Source: Zanthoxylum bungeanum
Lineage: Eukaryota; Streptophyta; Magnoliopsida; Sapindales; Rutaceae
Assembly (NCBI GenBank): GCA_019454045.1
Contig: SKCR01025332.1
Coordinates: 1-64,000 of the forward strand
DNA: 64,000 bases
Direction of reading: 5' to 3'
This document shows positions 36,196 to 47,691 of the stretch, one piece after another (positions within the stretch are counted from its first letter, which is position 1; every line of letters starts with the position of its first letter). The notes under the pieces were generated by a model that was given only the letters and a program-made list of their open reading frames with translations, did no database searches and was not told the origin of the DNA. Made by a program: the position numbers and the translations under genes.

Positions 36196-38500
36196 AGTCC
36201 AACTATTTAATCAACGATTTAGGTACTATTATTATAATGATTACAATAGTCCAGCTATTTAATCAACTATAATTTAATAGATTAAAATCAATTATATTGA
36301 TTACTATAATCCAATTATAAAATCAACTATAAATGAATGTTTGAATACAGTCCAACTGTTAATTAAAACAACGATTTAAAATTAGTCCAACTAACATTTA
36401 ATTTATACGACGAATGATATTGTGATTGAGCGCGTATGGCAAGTAATTAAATGAATATTGCAAATCTAACACTTGCCTCCCACTATTTTTTGGCGAGCCT
36501 CTAACCCTCTATCGAGTACTCGGGAAACCGTATTTCCTAGTGGGCTAGGATCCCGTTAAATATCACACAATCTTGACTTTGGACAACAAATTGTATGATA
36601 ATTAACTAGGTAGATCTCTAAGATCAATTGGATCCAATCCAATTCCTAGATCCGGTAGGAGGACATCCAAGTCCGAAACATATATCTTATATATGCCAAT
36701 ACATCCAATGTATTACCTGACCTTTTTCCTCTGAATCAACTAAGCCTTGGCTTTGGCACAACAAACTTAGTGATCCCAGTTAAGCGCGACCCATTGACCA
36801 TGGAAAGCTTTGTAATCAATGTCGATGGACAAGAAGTGGTCTTGACTTTGGCCAACAAACCAAAACTTGGATAAGACACTAATATGTAACAAAGCCTTCG
36901 TGATTCAAACACATCCTAGACGGACAAAGGCCTTGACTTTGGCCAACAAGCCAATGCCAGTCGCGGATCTTGAGTAAGAATCACTGAATGGAAGGAAAGA
37001 CGCTTAATATTCTGCGAGGGTTTTTCGCGTGCAAATTGGCAACCAATTTATTATCTTTGTTAAGGTCTTATCATTATACACCCTTAAACATGCATTCTAA
37101 ACACATAATAAAGCGCATATGAAAAATAATAATAATATGCGGATGGATATTTACCACATTGTTCCTAGATCAAATCTCTCTTTCTCTCTCGTGCTAGCAC
37201 ATGTATTTACTTCTACCGTTACACTACACTTCTAAAGAAACCTCATTTACATTGAGGGGAATAGGTGAGAATAGAATACAAAGAATAAGGAGGTGATAAG
37301 GCTGGACACGCAGGTATAATTAATAAATTCCAAATTTATTACAACAATTTCTAAAATTGCACCACCCATTTAATATCCATCCCTATACATTATTCATGCA
37401 TCGCAACCATGTATTCACACAAGCATGTTATCAATCAATCTAATCAAATAATTAATCTGATAATTAGTGATCATCCAAGGTTCAAACAACGATTTGATTT
37501 TGCTCGAGTCAAACTCGTTTTGCGAATAAGTACTCAAAGAAAGAATTCTCGAATTAATTAAACTACATAATTAAATCCAATTAAATATGCGTTTAATTCT
37601 AATTCGCTTATTTAATTCCAAATTAAACATTACAATTTAATAATAAACCTTTTACGACTTAAATTCCAAATTTAATCGTTTCGGGTCTCGAAGCCCGATT
37701 AATGTCCAATGTCAATTCAATTAAAGTCCAATGGGCTTATAATAAATTTCTTAAGGCGTTGACTTTTGGTCAACTTGGGTCAAACCCAATAACCAAAACC
37801 TAATCCGGGATTAACCCCATAAGCCTTTGAAACCAATTTAGGCCCAATTAACGTTAAAGGTACATTAGTCGCATTTGGGCTTTATGGAAGTGATTTTGGG
37901 CCTAATTGGATGCAATCCATTGGGCCTAAACCTAACTTGGTTCAACCAAGCCCAATTAGCCCAATAACAACATAACAACAGCCCAAATCCAATTTAAGGC
38001 CCAAATAATTAAATTATAAAATCCAATTTCACATTTAATTAAACTAAAGTGTATAGCATTATTAATTACCCAAATCAATATTTCCAAAACACCAAATTTG
38101 TACAATTAATCATGCTCATTTGTATTAAATCATGTCCAACACATTTAATTAAAATCAAACCCAAACATGCTTATCAACTCTCGGCTTTGGAAGGTAATTT
38201 TATGTTCGATTCGGTTTCAATCCAATTAATTCCATAATCGACATTAAATCAACATCCTCAATCGTTTCCAACTCATCCAATGAATCAAAAAATAAAAATC
38301 ACCAAGAGTTTAGGGCTATAGGGATTCGGCCAACACAAAGAATTTGGGGGAAAAAATGTTCCAAATATAATTTCATCAAATTGATCCAATCAATCATCAA
38401 TTAAAACACATTTAAGCATACTAATTCATCCAATTTCATTATACATGCTCAAAATTAATTTTACCCAAATTTCATGCCCTAACATTTCATGCTCAACCTT
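36196..38500 (-). mobile_element. D untranslated leader
   Basis: The roughly 2.3-kb leader has four TTGGCCAA-type motifs at 36572-36589, 36745-36764, 36841-36858 and 36932-36949 (spacings 175, 94, 91). A GGGCC-rich stretch lies at about 37690-38000. No credible ORF is present. Confidence 0.85.
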
Positions 38501-38514
38501 GCTCATAGATACCA
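38501..38514 (-). promoter_or_regulatory. D primer-binding site
   Basis: The complement reads TGGTATCTATGAGC beside the LTR end, a tRNA-Met site with a small internal insertion. Confidence 0.82.
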
Positions 38515-38515
38515 T

Positions 38516-40603
38516 TGTTGGTGTTTGCTAAGGTCCCAAGATCATTAAAGAAGCATGAAACATGTGTGAATACAAATCAACGAAGTGCGGAATACTCACA
38601 TCGATCGGCTGAGCGACGCTACGATGAACAAAACTTGAATTTCTGCCCAATGGAAGTCACGGCAGTCCACTAATTTGAGTATCCAAGATTCGTCCATGGA
38701 AGTGGTTTCATGAAGCTCCAAGCATCCGAATGGCATTCCAAGCACACAGGTGGGTTTTCCTATCACCTACGGATGACTCCGGAGTGTGCTAGCACCATGA
38801 TATTGCAACAAAATCACTTGTTTTCTTCCCATTGCTCACGGCAGTGAGCTAAAACAGAAGCTCAAAACAGCCCACTTTGGGCGTGAATGGTGAGAAAAAA
38901 AGGAAGAGAAGAGAGGTGAGAGAGAGAGAAAAATATGTAAAGTGAGTTTGGTAATTGATTTCTAAAATCATATACCAAATTTGGCTTTCAAAAGTCAAAC
39001 AATCAAAGCCAACCACCACCACCATCTATCACTATTCACATCAAGTCACATCCATCAAGTGGTCAAGTCACATCATTCAAGTTGTCAAGTCACATCACTC
39101 AAAGTGACAAGTGATTTGGCGCTTGAAACGACTAGCGATTTGACGCTTGATGTGACTAGTGATTTGACACTTGATTTGACTTGCGTGCCGTACTCGAATT
39201 CAAAATGCGAATGCGCTCACAAATAATCTCAGGCGCAGGTTCGTTAATTCCAAATTAACAATTTTTCTGTTGCGTCGTAATTAAATCTAATTTAATTAAA
39301 TAATCATGCCAAGCATAATTACTATTCACATCGCTAATGAATTAATTCAAAATTAATTCGTTCGCCCAAATTAAAATCTAATTTTAATTCTGCGTCGAAA
39401 TCCAATTTCATTAATATATCGAATATATTAATTACCGATTAATTCCAAATTAATCGATATTTCTCTTTAAATGATATTTTAACCCAGATAAAATATCTCC
39501 GTAATTAATCCCAGATTAATTTTCTCTCTCTTCTAATTAATCCCAGATTAATTACAGTGCGAGTCATACATCATCGGTGAATCTTCAGGAAGCGACCCAT
39601 GAGATCCCCGGATATATTGGCAGTAAATACGGTCATCGGACTATCCGAACAAGTAAGTACCTCGTACTACATTTTCTCGATTTACAAGATAAGGTTGGCC
39701 TCTAGCAAAGCGCCATGCCTACCCAATTCTCCAGAAATATCCTTACAGGAATAAAGGATCTGTATCAGGTGTAGTATACGTAGTATTGCGTATGTCGATC
39801 CAGTATCGAATGATCACGTGCTAGGCCTTGGGCTGGATATGTGTCTGCCCCGTACGAAGCACATGTCGGATGTCTGGTAACTAGTCTCTATAATCGGATG
39901 AACATAACCTAGTCATATCATCCCGATGACTGCAGTACTTAAGAGCACCAGTACCGTATCCTACGTGACATCATCTCCACTATGACTGGAGTGATACTTC
40001 CATCTTGACATCACACCCAACACACTACGATTCTCAATATACCTAACATAGGCGTACACAGAACCTGTTAAAGCCCTAGACGACCGCAGCCAAAGTATAT
40101 TGATTGTCGCAAGTATTAGCGGTGCAAGTCTCAGGTTAAGACCAAATACACCTACCCTGATTTGGACTTCCATAGACACATAGTCATACTACCATTGGAA
40201 TTCCGAGGGGGTTTATCCAGAGCGAAGCTGTTTCCCGTACCATCAATAAAACACAACCTCCTATTACACTTGCATGAGTATCATATACCCAAATATATGA
40301 GAACTATGTCGTTATGCCCTCACAACGCGCACAAGTACAATACTAGTCTTTTACGTATTTATCGATATCCAATCTCGATAATACTCTGACTAGGGATATT
40401 TATGATTTATCCTTCATGGACTGATACTGTCTCATATCATTCTCAATCTAGGAACAAATCATAAGGACCTCTCATCATTTATACATCTAAGTGATCTAAT
40501 CACAAATGATAAGAGTGCAATCTCCTTTGTCACATAGTTAATTTGTACAAACAACACCATGATCTGTACAAATAGTGACGCTATGAGTCATAATTATCCA
40601 ACA
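38516..40603 (-). mobile_element. D 5' LTR
   Basis: 2088 bases; the complement runs TGTTGGATAATTATGACT to ...ACCAACA. The hairpin array lies at about 39348-39554. The right flank gaagt at 40604-40608 completes the target duplication. Confidence 0.92.
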
Positions 40604-41918
40604 GAAGTATCACTTCAGTCATATGGAGATGATGATCACACAGGGATATAGAACTGGTTCTCTAATGTGTTGCAACTATCGGAATAATATGACAAGGTTA
40701 TGCTTATCCGATTAAAGAGACTAGTTGCTCGTGATCCGATATATGCTTCGTACGGGACAGATACTATTCCAGCTCAGGCTTAGCATGTGACATCTGATAC
40801 TGGATCGATATACGCAATACTACGTATACTACGCCTAACAAAGATTAAATATTCCAGTAAGAATATTTCTGGAGAATTGGGTAGGCACGACGCTTTGCTA
40901 GAAGCAAATCATATCTCGTAAATCGGTTAAAATATAGTACGAAGTACGTACGTGTTCGGATAGTCCGACGATCGGATTTACTGCCAATATATCCAGGGAT
41001 CTCTTGGGTCGCTTCCTGAAGATTCACCGATGACGTTTGAATCTGGGATTAATTACGGAGAGAGATTTTATCTAGGATAAAATTCTATTTGAAGAGAGAG
41101 AACGATTAATTTGGAATTAATCGATAAAATAATATATCAATATATTAAACGAAATTAGATTTCGACGTTGAATTAAAATTAGATTTTAATTCGGGCAAAC
41201 AGATTAATTTAGAATTAATTCTCTAGCGACGTGAATAGTAATTTTACTTGGCATTATTATTTAATTAAATTTGATTTAATTACGTCGCAACGGAAAATTC
41301 GTTAATTCGGAATTAGTGAACTCGAGCCCTGGAGTGTTTGTGGGCCCACTCGTATTTTGAATCAAGTGGGGCCCACAAGTCACCTCAAGTCACATCACTT
41401 GTCAACCTTTTACCTTTTTGGTGACGGTATTAGGTGATGGAATGATGGTGGCTTATTCTACACTCAATTTGATGGCTTGAAAGACTTTTACCAAATGTTA
41501 AGATTTGGTATATATTTTGTTTTTTGAAATCAAAAACACACAAGACAACATTTTCACTTCATCTCTTTCCTCTCTCAAGTTCACGGCATTGGGCAATTTT
41601 TCTCCTAAATTGTTTTTTCATTGTCGTGACTCTCTAAATGAAATTAGAAGGTTTGTTGCAAATTTTCTAAGGCTAGCACCAACAAGGAATCAAACTTAGG
41701 TGATAGGGAAACCAACCTTGGAGCTTGGAATCTTCTCAAAGCTTGGAGCTTATTCATCTTCAAAAAAAGGGAGTCCTTGGCCGAATATTCAAGAAGCATT
41801 TTTTGTTCTTGACACATCCTAAATTCATTCAATGTAAGTGTGGTTCCGCCATACTTCATTTTGTATTCACAAGTTTTTATGCTTGAATTTGATCTTGGGA
41901 ATGCCTTAGAAACCAACA
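40604..41918 (+). mobile_element. Solo LTR A3, second part
   Basis: This continues the A3 U3 from gaagtatcacttcag, carries its hairpin array at about 41040-41222, and ends CCAACA at 41918. C's LTR resumes immediately. The absence of any interior shows it is a solo LTR, presumably from LTR-LTR recombination. Confidence 0.87.
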
Positions 41919-42137
41919 ACTACGACTATAGATGTTTAATGATTAAACCTTAGTGGATTAATATTGTCTCGTATCTTTATAATCCAGAACTAATCATAAG
42001 GACTTTTATCACTTTATATTTAAGTAATCCAATTACAAAATGATAAAATAGCAATTTCCATAGTCACATAGTTAATTTGTACAAAAAACATAATGTCTTT
42101 TATAAATAGTGACGCTATGGGTCATAATTGTCTAACA
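41919..42137 (-). mobile_element. Copia C 5' LTR, outer end
   Basis: Starts actacgactatag, the continuation of 29994, and ends tctaaca (complement TGTTAGACAATTATGACC). This is the right-hand terminus of C and of the nested block that fills the left two thirds of the window. Confidence 0.87.
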
Positions 42138-43200
42138 TGATGACCTAAAAGTAGCAGGAAAAGAAAACCTAATTAGATGTTTTCTTCATGGTTCCAAAGT
42201 AGCCACTAGTAGGGTGCACAGTTCAACAACCTTTTTATAGTTCCGGGCATCAACTAATAAACTCATTGATATCGAGAACTAGGGGATAGATGTTGATGAT
42301 AAAGATCAAGGTATAGAACATCAAACAATTGGCCAATGACAAAGATGGATTTTCCCTTTCCCAAAAGGGAAAGGTACTCAGAAGAAGTGTTAGCCACTCC
42401 ACGGCTCGACGGGAGGCCTTGACATGATGTCTCAGATTTGAGCGAAACAGACTACGAGATTCGGTACGAAACCCAAAAACCGAACACATCAAATATGCAG
42501 CCGACAACGTTAGGACGGGAAGGCAAGTCGAAATCTATCCGGTCACTCGAAGATATGATGAGAGCGGCCAAGGAAGAAGTGACTATGTGAAACTCCACAG
42601 GTCGTCTGGACGACCACTTAGCGATCGATAGGGGCACCGATATAAGCTTTGAGAATATATTTTCCCATTTTCACGTGTCATCTCCCGGAGGCACCCACCA
42701 GGTTGCTGTCATTACCAGAAGTGTGTAGCAGTGAAGAATCAGATAGATGCGATAGGGTGTCAGAAGATAGGTTTGTTTTCAGCAAGAGCAGGCCTAGGGC
42801 ATAGAGCTTAATAAATGAGTCAGGTGTCACATGGACAACAGGAGCAGCAACCGCCTCACCTCAACCACCTCATTCTCAGTATATAAAGAGAAGCCTGTGT
42901 ATAGTTAAGAGAGAGTTCATCTTTTTTTTTTCTTTTAGATAGCAAAACTATAAACACTCTGATCATGTAAAGTAGCTCGGTTTCCACACAGACCGACCAC
43001 AAACAGGTCAGCCGAGCACATCACAGCAATAAAGCCACCACATGTTTTGTGCCCGTGGACGTAGGCTGGATTCAATCCACCGAACCATGTTAGCTCCTCA
43101 TGTCAATCTGCATGCTTTTCACCTTCTACCAAAGTTTGATTTTGGTTCCCCATAACTAAACAAATTCACTGCTGAGGGAAAGTTGAATCCCGGGAATAAT
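42138..43200 (+). mobile_element. Probable LTR of another retrotransposon (U3-R-U5 remnant)
   Basis: No ORF is recognisable. A TATA box (tatataaa, 42880-42887) is followed about 140 bases on by text of the kind seen in plant LTR U5 ends: gcccgtggacgtaggc near 43051, then caccgaaccatgttagc near 43079. More GC-rich and less repetitive than its neighbours. Termini are not identified, so both limits and the superfamily are open. Confidence 0.45.
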
Positions 43201-44212
43201 AATCCTCATATTGTCCCTGAGACGAAAAACCAGCCGTCAATATATGTGTTTGATCCTCGCCTCGATATAAAATTCGGGCCCAATGACTCCGTTCACAAAT
43301 GTGCCAGTAAAAGAAATAACATCACAAATAAGACACCAAGAACCAAACGACCGTGAAAGGAACCACACTCACACGAAGCAGCATAATGAGAATGGATCCT
43401 CCCATGCTCAGCTGACCCAAAGATAACATCACCCATTGTAAAAAAAAATAACCAGCCTACCAGTCTCCCCTATCATATGTGGTCAGACCAGTCACCAAAT
43501 GTTCCACCATCGGCCTCAAGAAAATATGATATCTCTCATTCTCTGAAATATGCTCATTTAAGTAATATATGACACAATCATAAGGTGGTTCTTTACTCCC
43601 AAGTATAAGAGTGTTGAAATAATAAAATAACCCAGTAAGTTTGGGTGGATCCATAAGGAATAAATTTAGTAAGATAAAATAATAATTCGAGTAAAAATAA
43701 AAAAGAGTGAATTGTTCGAAGTGATTGACAATTTTTAAATTAGACTACAACAATGAAGTAAAATACAAGGGCTAGAGGATCCACTCTTAATATTTCAAAT
43801 ATAAAGAAATATTATTTTTTATAATATATAAATTGTCAATATTACATAGTTAATTTACTTCAGGAATTAATTATGCCAAAACATATAAAACCAGCCATAA
43901 AGGCGGTGATAACATTTGTCTATAACAAGTCTAATTAGGTACTCAATTATGCTAAATATATAAAACTACCCAAGAAGAGACGGTAACAAAGCTTGTCAAT
44001 AAGTAATCTAAATTTAAATTACTCTCTCATATAATATGAGGTAAAGTATTAACTGTGTCAACCAAGATTTGATTGTCTATAGCAAATGAAGACAACCTCA
44101 AATATAAGAGAATATTAAATATTAGTATTCAGATTATAATTCATATATTATAATTTAAGTAAGATTATTTTATATTGTAATATTTATAGTTTCACCCTTT
44201 AGCTTAGCAGGA
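43201..44212. other. Unassigned AT-rich stretch with a diverged tandem duplication
   Basis: A 65-codon minus frame at 43457-43654 resembles nothing I recognise. At 43868-43935 and 43946-44010 two diverged copies of a roughly 70-base unit lie in tandem; both contain aattatgc, then aaaac(c/t)a and a run ending in gtctat or gtcaat. Otherwise low-complexity intergenic sequence. Confidence 0.5.
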
Positions 44213-45040
44213 TGAAATTAGCTACCATGATTTGAATAAAAAATTGCATAATTTTATTACTGAAAGAAAAATGATTACAAGAAAAATAAAAAACACAAGA
44301 CACTTTTTCCAAATTTTTCAAAAAAGAAAACGAAAGAAGCATGAAGAAAATGAGAGGTGAGCACCTCTCATTATAGAGGTGCTCATCTCTCAATTATTAA
44401 TTACAGCTTTCCAAATTTAATACAAACAATAAATTTTTACTAATTTATTTTATTCTTTTTCCTTTTTTGACTTTTTTTAAAATTTTTGTTTATCATTTTG
44501 TCAACATTTGTCACAATCCACCTAAAGGTAGACTGTGACTTTTCAACTTTTATTTTTTACTTTTTTACTTTTTTTAATTTTTTACTTTATTTTCTAATAA
44601 TTAAAATTACACACAACACACTTTGACTCTTCACCAATTTCGACCTTGAAAATCTCAGAACTAGAAAATCTTATAAAGAGAAACGTTATAGGTATTGAGT
44701 CTTCTTTAATATGGAATTAGAATAATCTCTATTCGATATCAGAGTAAAATATTATTGCCAAATTATGAAAATTATGCAAAATTGGAATTTTCAAAATTGT
44801 ATACTATTAGAACGCCCTTTCAAGTTTCTGGCCTCCAAAATCCAAATGTCACATTCATTTTTCTAGTTATGTATCCAAAATATTATTTTACCTACATAAT
44901 AAATAAAAATCACAATAAAAATAAATAAAATATAAATTTAATTATTATTTTACAAATGTGTCAAATTAAAGGGATTAATGAAACTATAAGTATAAAATGA
45001 TTAATTCTCTTTATAAATGTACACTTTTTAGTGTTCATCA
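44213..45040 (-). mobile_element. H-left: LTR-like copy, inverted relative to H-right
   Basis: The complement runs TGATGAACACTAAAAAGTG to ...GCTAATTTCA, i.e. TG...CA. It contains a TATA-like tataatg near 44370 and a CTTGTAATC...AATAAA-like end near 44255-44280, as in an LTR promoter and polyadenylation region. Immediately right, cacccccaac gives the complement GTTGGGGGTG, a possible polypurine tract, so this may be a 3' LTR of a minus element reaching to about 47.6 kb. H-right (47590-47691 plus 51784-52505) is a clear diverged copy in the opposite orientation. Flanking 5-base sequences do not match. Confidence 0.65.
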
Positions 45041-45754
45041 CACCCCCAACCAGCTTATTACAAGTCCCTAATAATTTAAGAAAAAAACTAAAAAGGAAAT
45101 TTTTTATCCAAGTTAGTAATTGTTTTATTTCTTTCTAAATTATCAAATAAATAATTTCTTATGTATTTTTTACCATTCTTCCATACACATATAAAATAAA
45201 GCATCAATCAATTCATTGTGCCCACAATATTCACAAATCTTGTTGAAAAGAGAGTAATATTTTTGTCATAAAGTTATATCAAAATTCACACTTTTTGGCA
45301 ATGATAGATTATTTTTATACACTATTTTTTACTTATAACAAGCTTCAGGCAAGTAACTCCCAAACCAGTTGGCTTTTGTAACAAGCTTCAGGCAAGTAAC
45401 TCCCAAACCAGTTTGCTTTAGGGCATTAGGTGTTAAGATACTCTTACGGACTGAATAGCTTGGATCTCAGATGTTAAAAAGAATAAGTGTTTGATTTCCT
45501 AAAGCTTTCTCTTTAACCCTTATAACGAGCTTTGGATAAGTGACTTCCAGACCAGTTGGCCTTAGTGCACTAAGTGTTAAAATACCCATACGGACTTAAT
45601 TGCTCGAGTTAAAGAGGCTGCAAAATCGATCTTATTCACCCACACTCTTTTTAATAAAATAACTCAACTCTATCATTTTATGAGAATAATCACCGCTTAT
45701 TGAGGCAAGAAGTATGGTTACTAAGTAAAAACTTTATTATTATTATTATTATTA

Positions 45755-45788
<34 letters not shown>

Positions 45789-46099
45789 AACTAACTCAAA
45801 CTCTACCAATTTATGCGAACAATCATTACTTGTTGAGGAAAGATGTCCAGTTACTAAGTAAAAATATGTTTATTTTTTAATAAAAACACAAATTCCACTA
45901 TCTTTAGGTCCTACCTCCAACAACTAGAAAACTGAATATTATAAAGTTTTCACTTATAACTCGCGATCATATGATACCATATATGTTAATAATACCTGTC
46001 AAATAAGCATATGAAGATCAAATTTAATCAATATTATAGAGAATTCACAAATTTAAATGATTCAAAAAGAAAGGAACAAAAACGACTTGTTACGAAACA
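45041..46099. repeat. Short diverged repeats and an ATT microsatellite
   Basis: A unit containing caggcaagtaactcccaaac recurs at about 45340-45380 and 45382-45420. A diverged third copy at about 45522-45604 includes gaccagttggcc and gtgttaaaatac. At 45655-45735 and 45786-45875 two diverged copies of a roughly 85-base segment, with ataactcaa or taactcaaactcta and ending actaagtaaaaa, flank an (ATT)n run at about 45736-45786. This looks like the non-coding 3' part of a Gypsy element, but that is inference. Confidence 0.6.
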
Positions 46100-47164
46100 T
46101 TGAGATGCGTCTCAGGAGCGAAAACTTCTTACATGGCCAAATCTGAACAACAATTCCACTTGGTTAGTCAAAAATTTATTGTTAGTTTATGTGTATTTTT
46201 TTTGAAAAAACACAAAAGAAAATCAACACAAAATGTTTTTTTTTTATTTTTTTACACACAAAATAATAACAAAGCAAAAAACAATCTAAAAACATTTTTT
46301 TATATATAAAATAACAACATAAAAATGAAAATATTTTTTTGAAAGCAAAACATAACAATGAAACATAAAAACGAAAACTATATAGTCAATTATCCCCTCC
46401 CCCCAATCAAATTGAGATATTATCTCCAATATTTGAATAAGAAGAAGTAGAGTTTGAAAGAAATCGTTGTTAGTATGGAAATTGTAATTGAATCTACAAC
46501 ACTGCTACTAAAAAAAAGGTTATATATTAAAACAATAAAAGGAAATCAAAACAGTAAATGATATGTACGGGTAGTTATGATTGTGGCTCATATCTTCCTC
46601 TGATTTTACGTCCAATATCGACCCTCTATGGATCGATGATATGCTTTTCATCATATTTTCTTATAAATTGGCAAACATAGTCTTTTAAAGTCAGATTTTC
46701 GAGACTGTATTGTTGTCTTTCTTTTTGGAATTATGTATGTAAGTTGTGAATCGATCTATCAAATCCATTAGGATGTGCCTCAAGGGTCAATAATATATTA
46801 TCTAGTGACTCCTTACTCAACCCATTTCTAATGGATTGAATTTTTTCTTCGCGATTATTAAACATTCTCTTAAAGAACGACCACGAGTACTGCACGTCGA
46901 CCGTGCGCTTTTGTAACAAACACTTAATTGTTTAACTCTTCATTTCTTAGCTTAGGTGATTTTCTCCAAACTAGGTATGTAAGAGATGAATGAATTAAGA
47001 AATCTAAGTACCCATGTTTTAACTATATATTTCATGTAAGGGTTTAACCTTTTTTGGGTGGTCAATGTTTTTTCACATTATTTTAAATATATTCTGCGTG
47101 TGCATTTTTAAAGGATTAATGTCTTTTATATCTTTTAAAATCCATCCAATTACTTATTTATGTT
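46100..47164. other. No recognisable gene; one unassigned minus frame
   Basis: AT-rich and low-complexity. A 62-codon minus frame at 46731-46919 has plausible composition (EEKIQSIRNGLSKESLDNIL) but I cannot assign it. Given the Gypsy fragment to its right on the same strand, it may be a diverged piece of that element. Confidence 0.35.
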
Positions 47165-47589
47165 TTTTTTCAAAACATACAACTTGCCTTCTTGTTCGCT
47201 TGTGAGAGAGGAAGAAATTACCACATGGTAAGTTTGTTCATCTCCAAGAAATGCATATTTCAATCTTTCTGGAAAAGTCTTTAATTCTAATTTGGGTGCT
47301 TCTTCATGTTTTTCTTCTTCAAGTATTCACAGTTCCTCAAAATTTACTTGTCTCCATCATCTTCTAGTATATGTGTAGAACTAAGTAAAGAAAAATCATT
47401 AGAAAAATCAGAATCTAATTACATATTTGATTCAAGAAAATTAGTAATACAAATTTCCATTGGTTTAGATTCATTCCCCTGAATATGTTCTTCCAAAATT
47501 GGTTCAATTAGTTCCATATACCCATTTTCACAGTCCTCATCGTATGGTTACTTACGAATGTTAAAAACATTAAGCTCAAACGTCTTATT
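47165..47589 (-). pseudogene. Ty3/Gypsy pol fragment (protease-RT linker)
   Basis: The complement of 47165-47320 reads EEAPKLELKTFPERLKYAF, then LGDEQTYHVVISSSLTSEQE. This is the segment just before RT in plant Gypsy elements of the Athila/Tat kind. Upstream, to 47589, runs N-rich spacer coding sequence with stops. RT proper is not recognisable beyond 47165. Orientation agrees with H-left being its 3' LTR, but the distance is too short for a full RT plus integrase. Confidence 0.75.
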
Positions 47590-47691
47590 TGATGAATACT
47601 TAAAAGTGTACATTTAATAAGGAGAAAATAATCATTTTAAATTTAAGTTCCATTTATCTTCTTAATTTAGCACATTTATGAAATAATAATT
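47590..47691 (+). mobile_element. H-right, first part
   Basis: Starts TGATGAATACTTAAAAGTG and matches the inner end of H-left in inverse orientation. It is cut by solo LTR T1 at 47691 and continues at 51784. Confidence 0.7.

Larger units (their letters stand above)
30583..40603 (-). mobile_element. Complete Copia D (10.0 kb)
   Basis: A minus-strand element with 3' LTR 30583-32664, PPT, RNase H, RT, integrase, protease, gag, leader, PBS and 5' LTR 38516-40603, bracketed by a perfect 5-bp duplication. In the first 330 or so bases the two LTRs differ at about 25 to 30 places, so D is clearly older than A2. No enzyme can be made. D sits inside solo LTR A3, which sits inside C. Confidence 0.94.

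Noticed and set aside
44213..45040. H-left as a simple solo LTR
   Set aside because: The flanking 5-base sequences (cagga and caccc) do not match, and a polypurine-like tract abuts one side, so a 3' LTR of a truncated element is more likely.
46731..46919. 62-codon minus frame as an exon of a host gene
   Set aside because: Composition is plausible, but there are no splice-linked neighbours, no known motif, and a Gypsy fragment lies beside it on the same strand. Kept only as unassigned.
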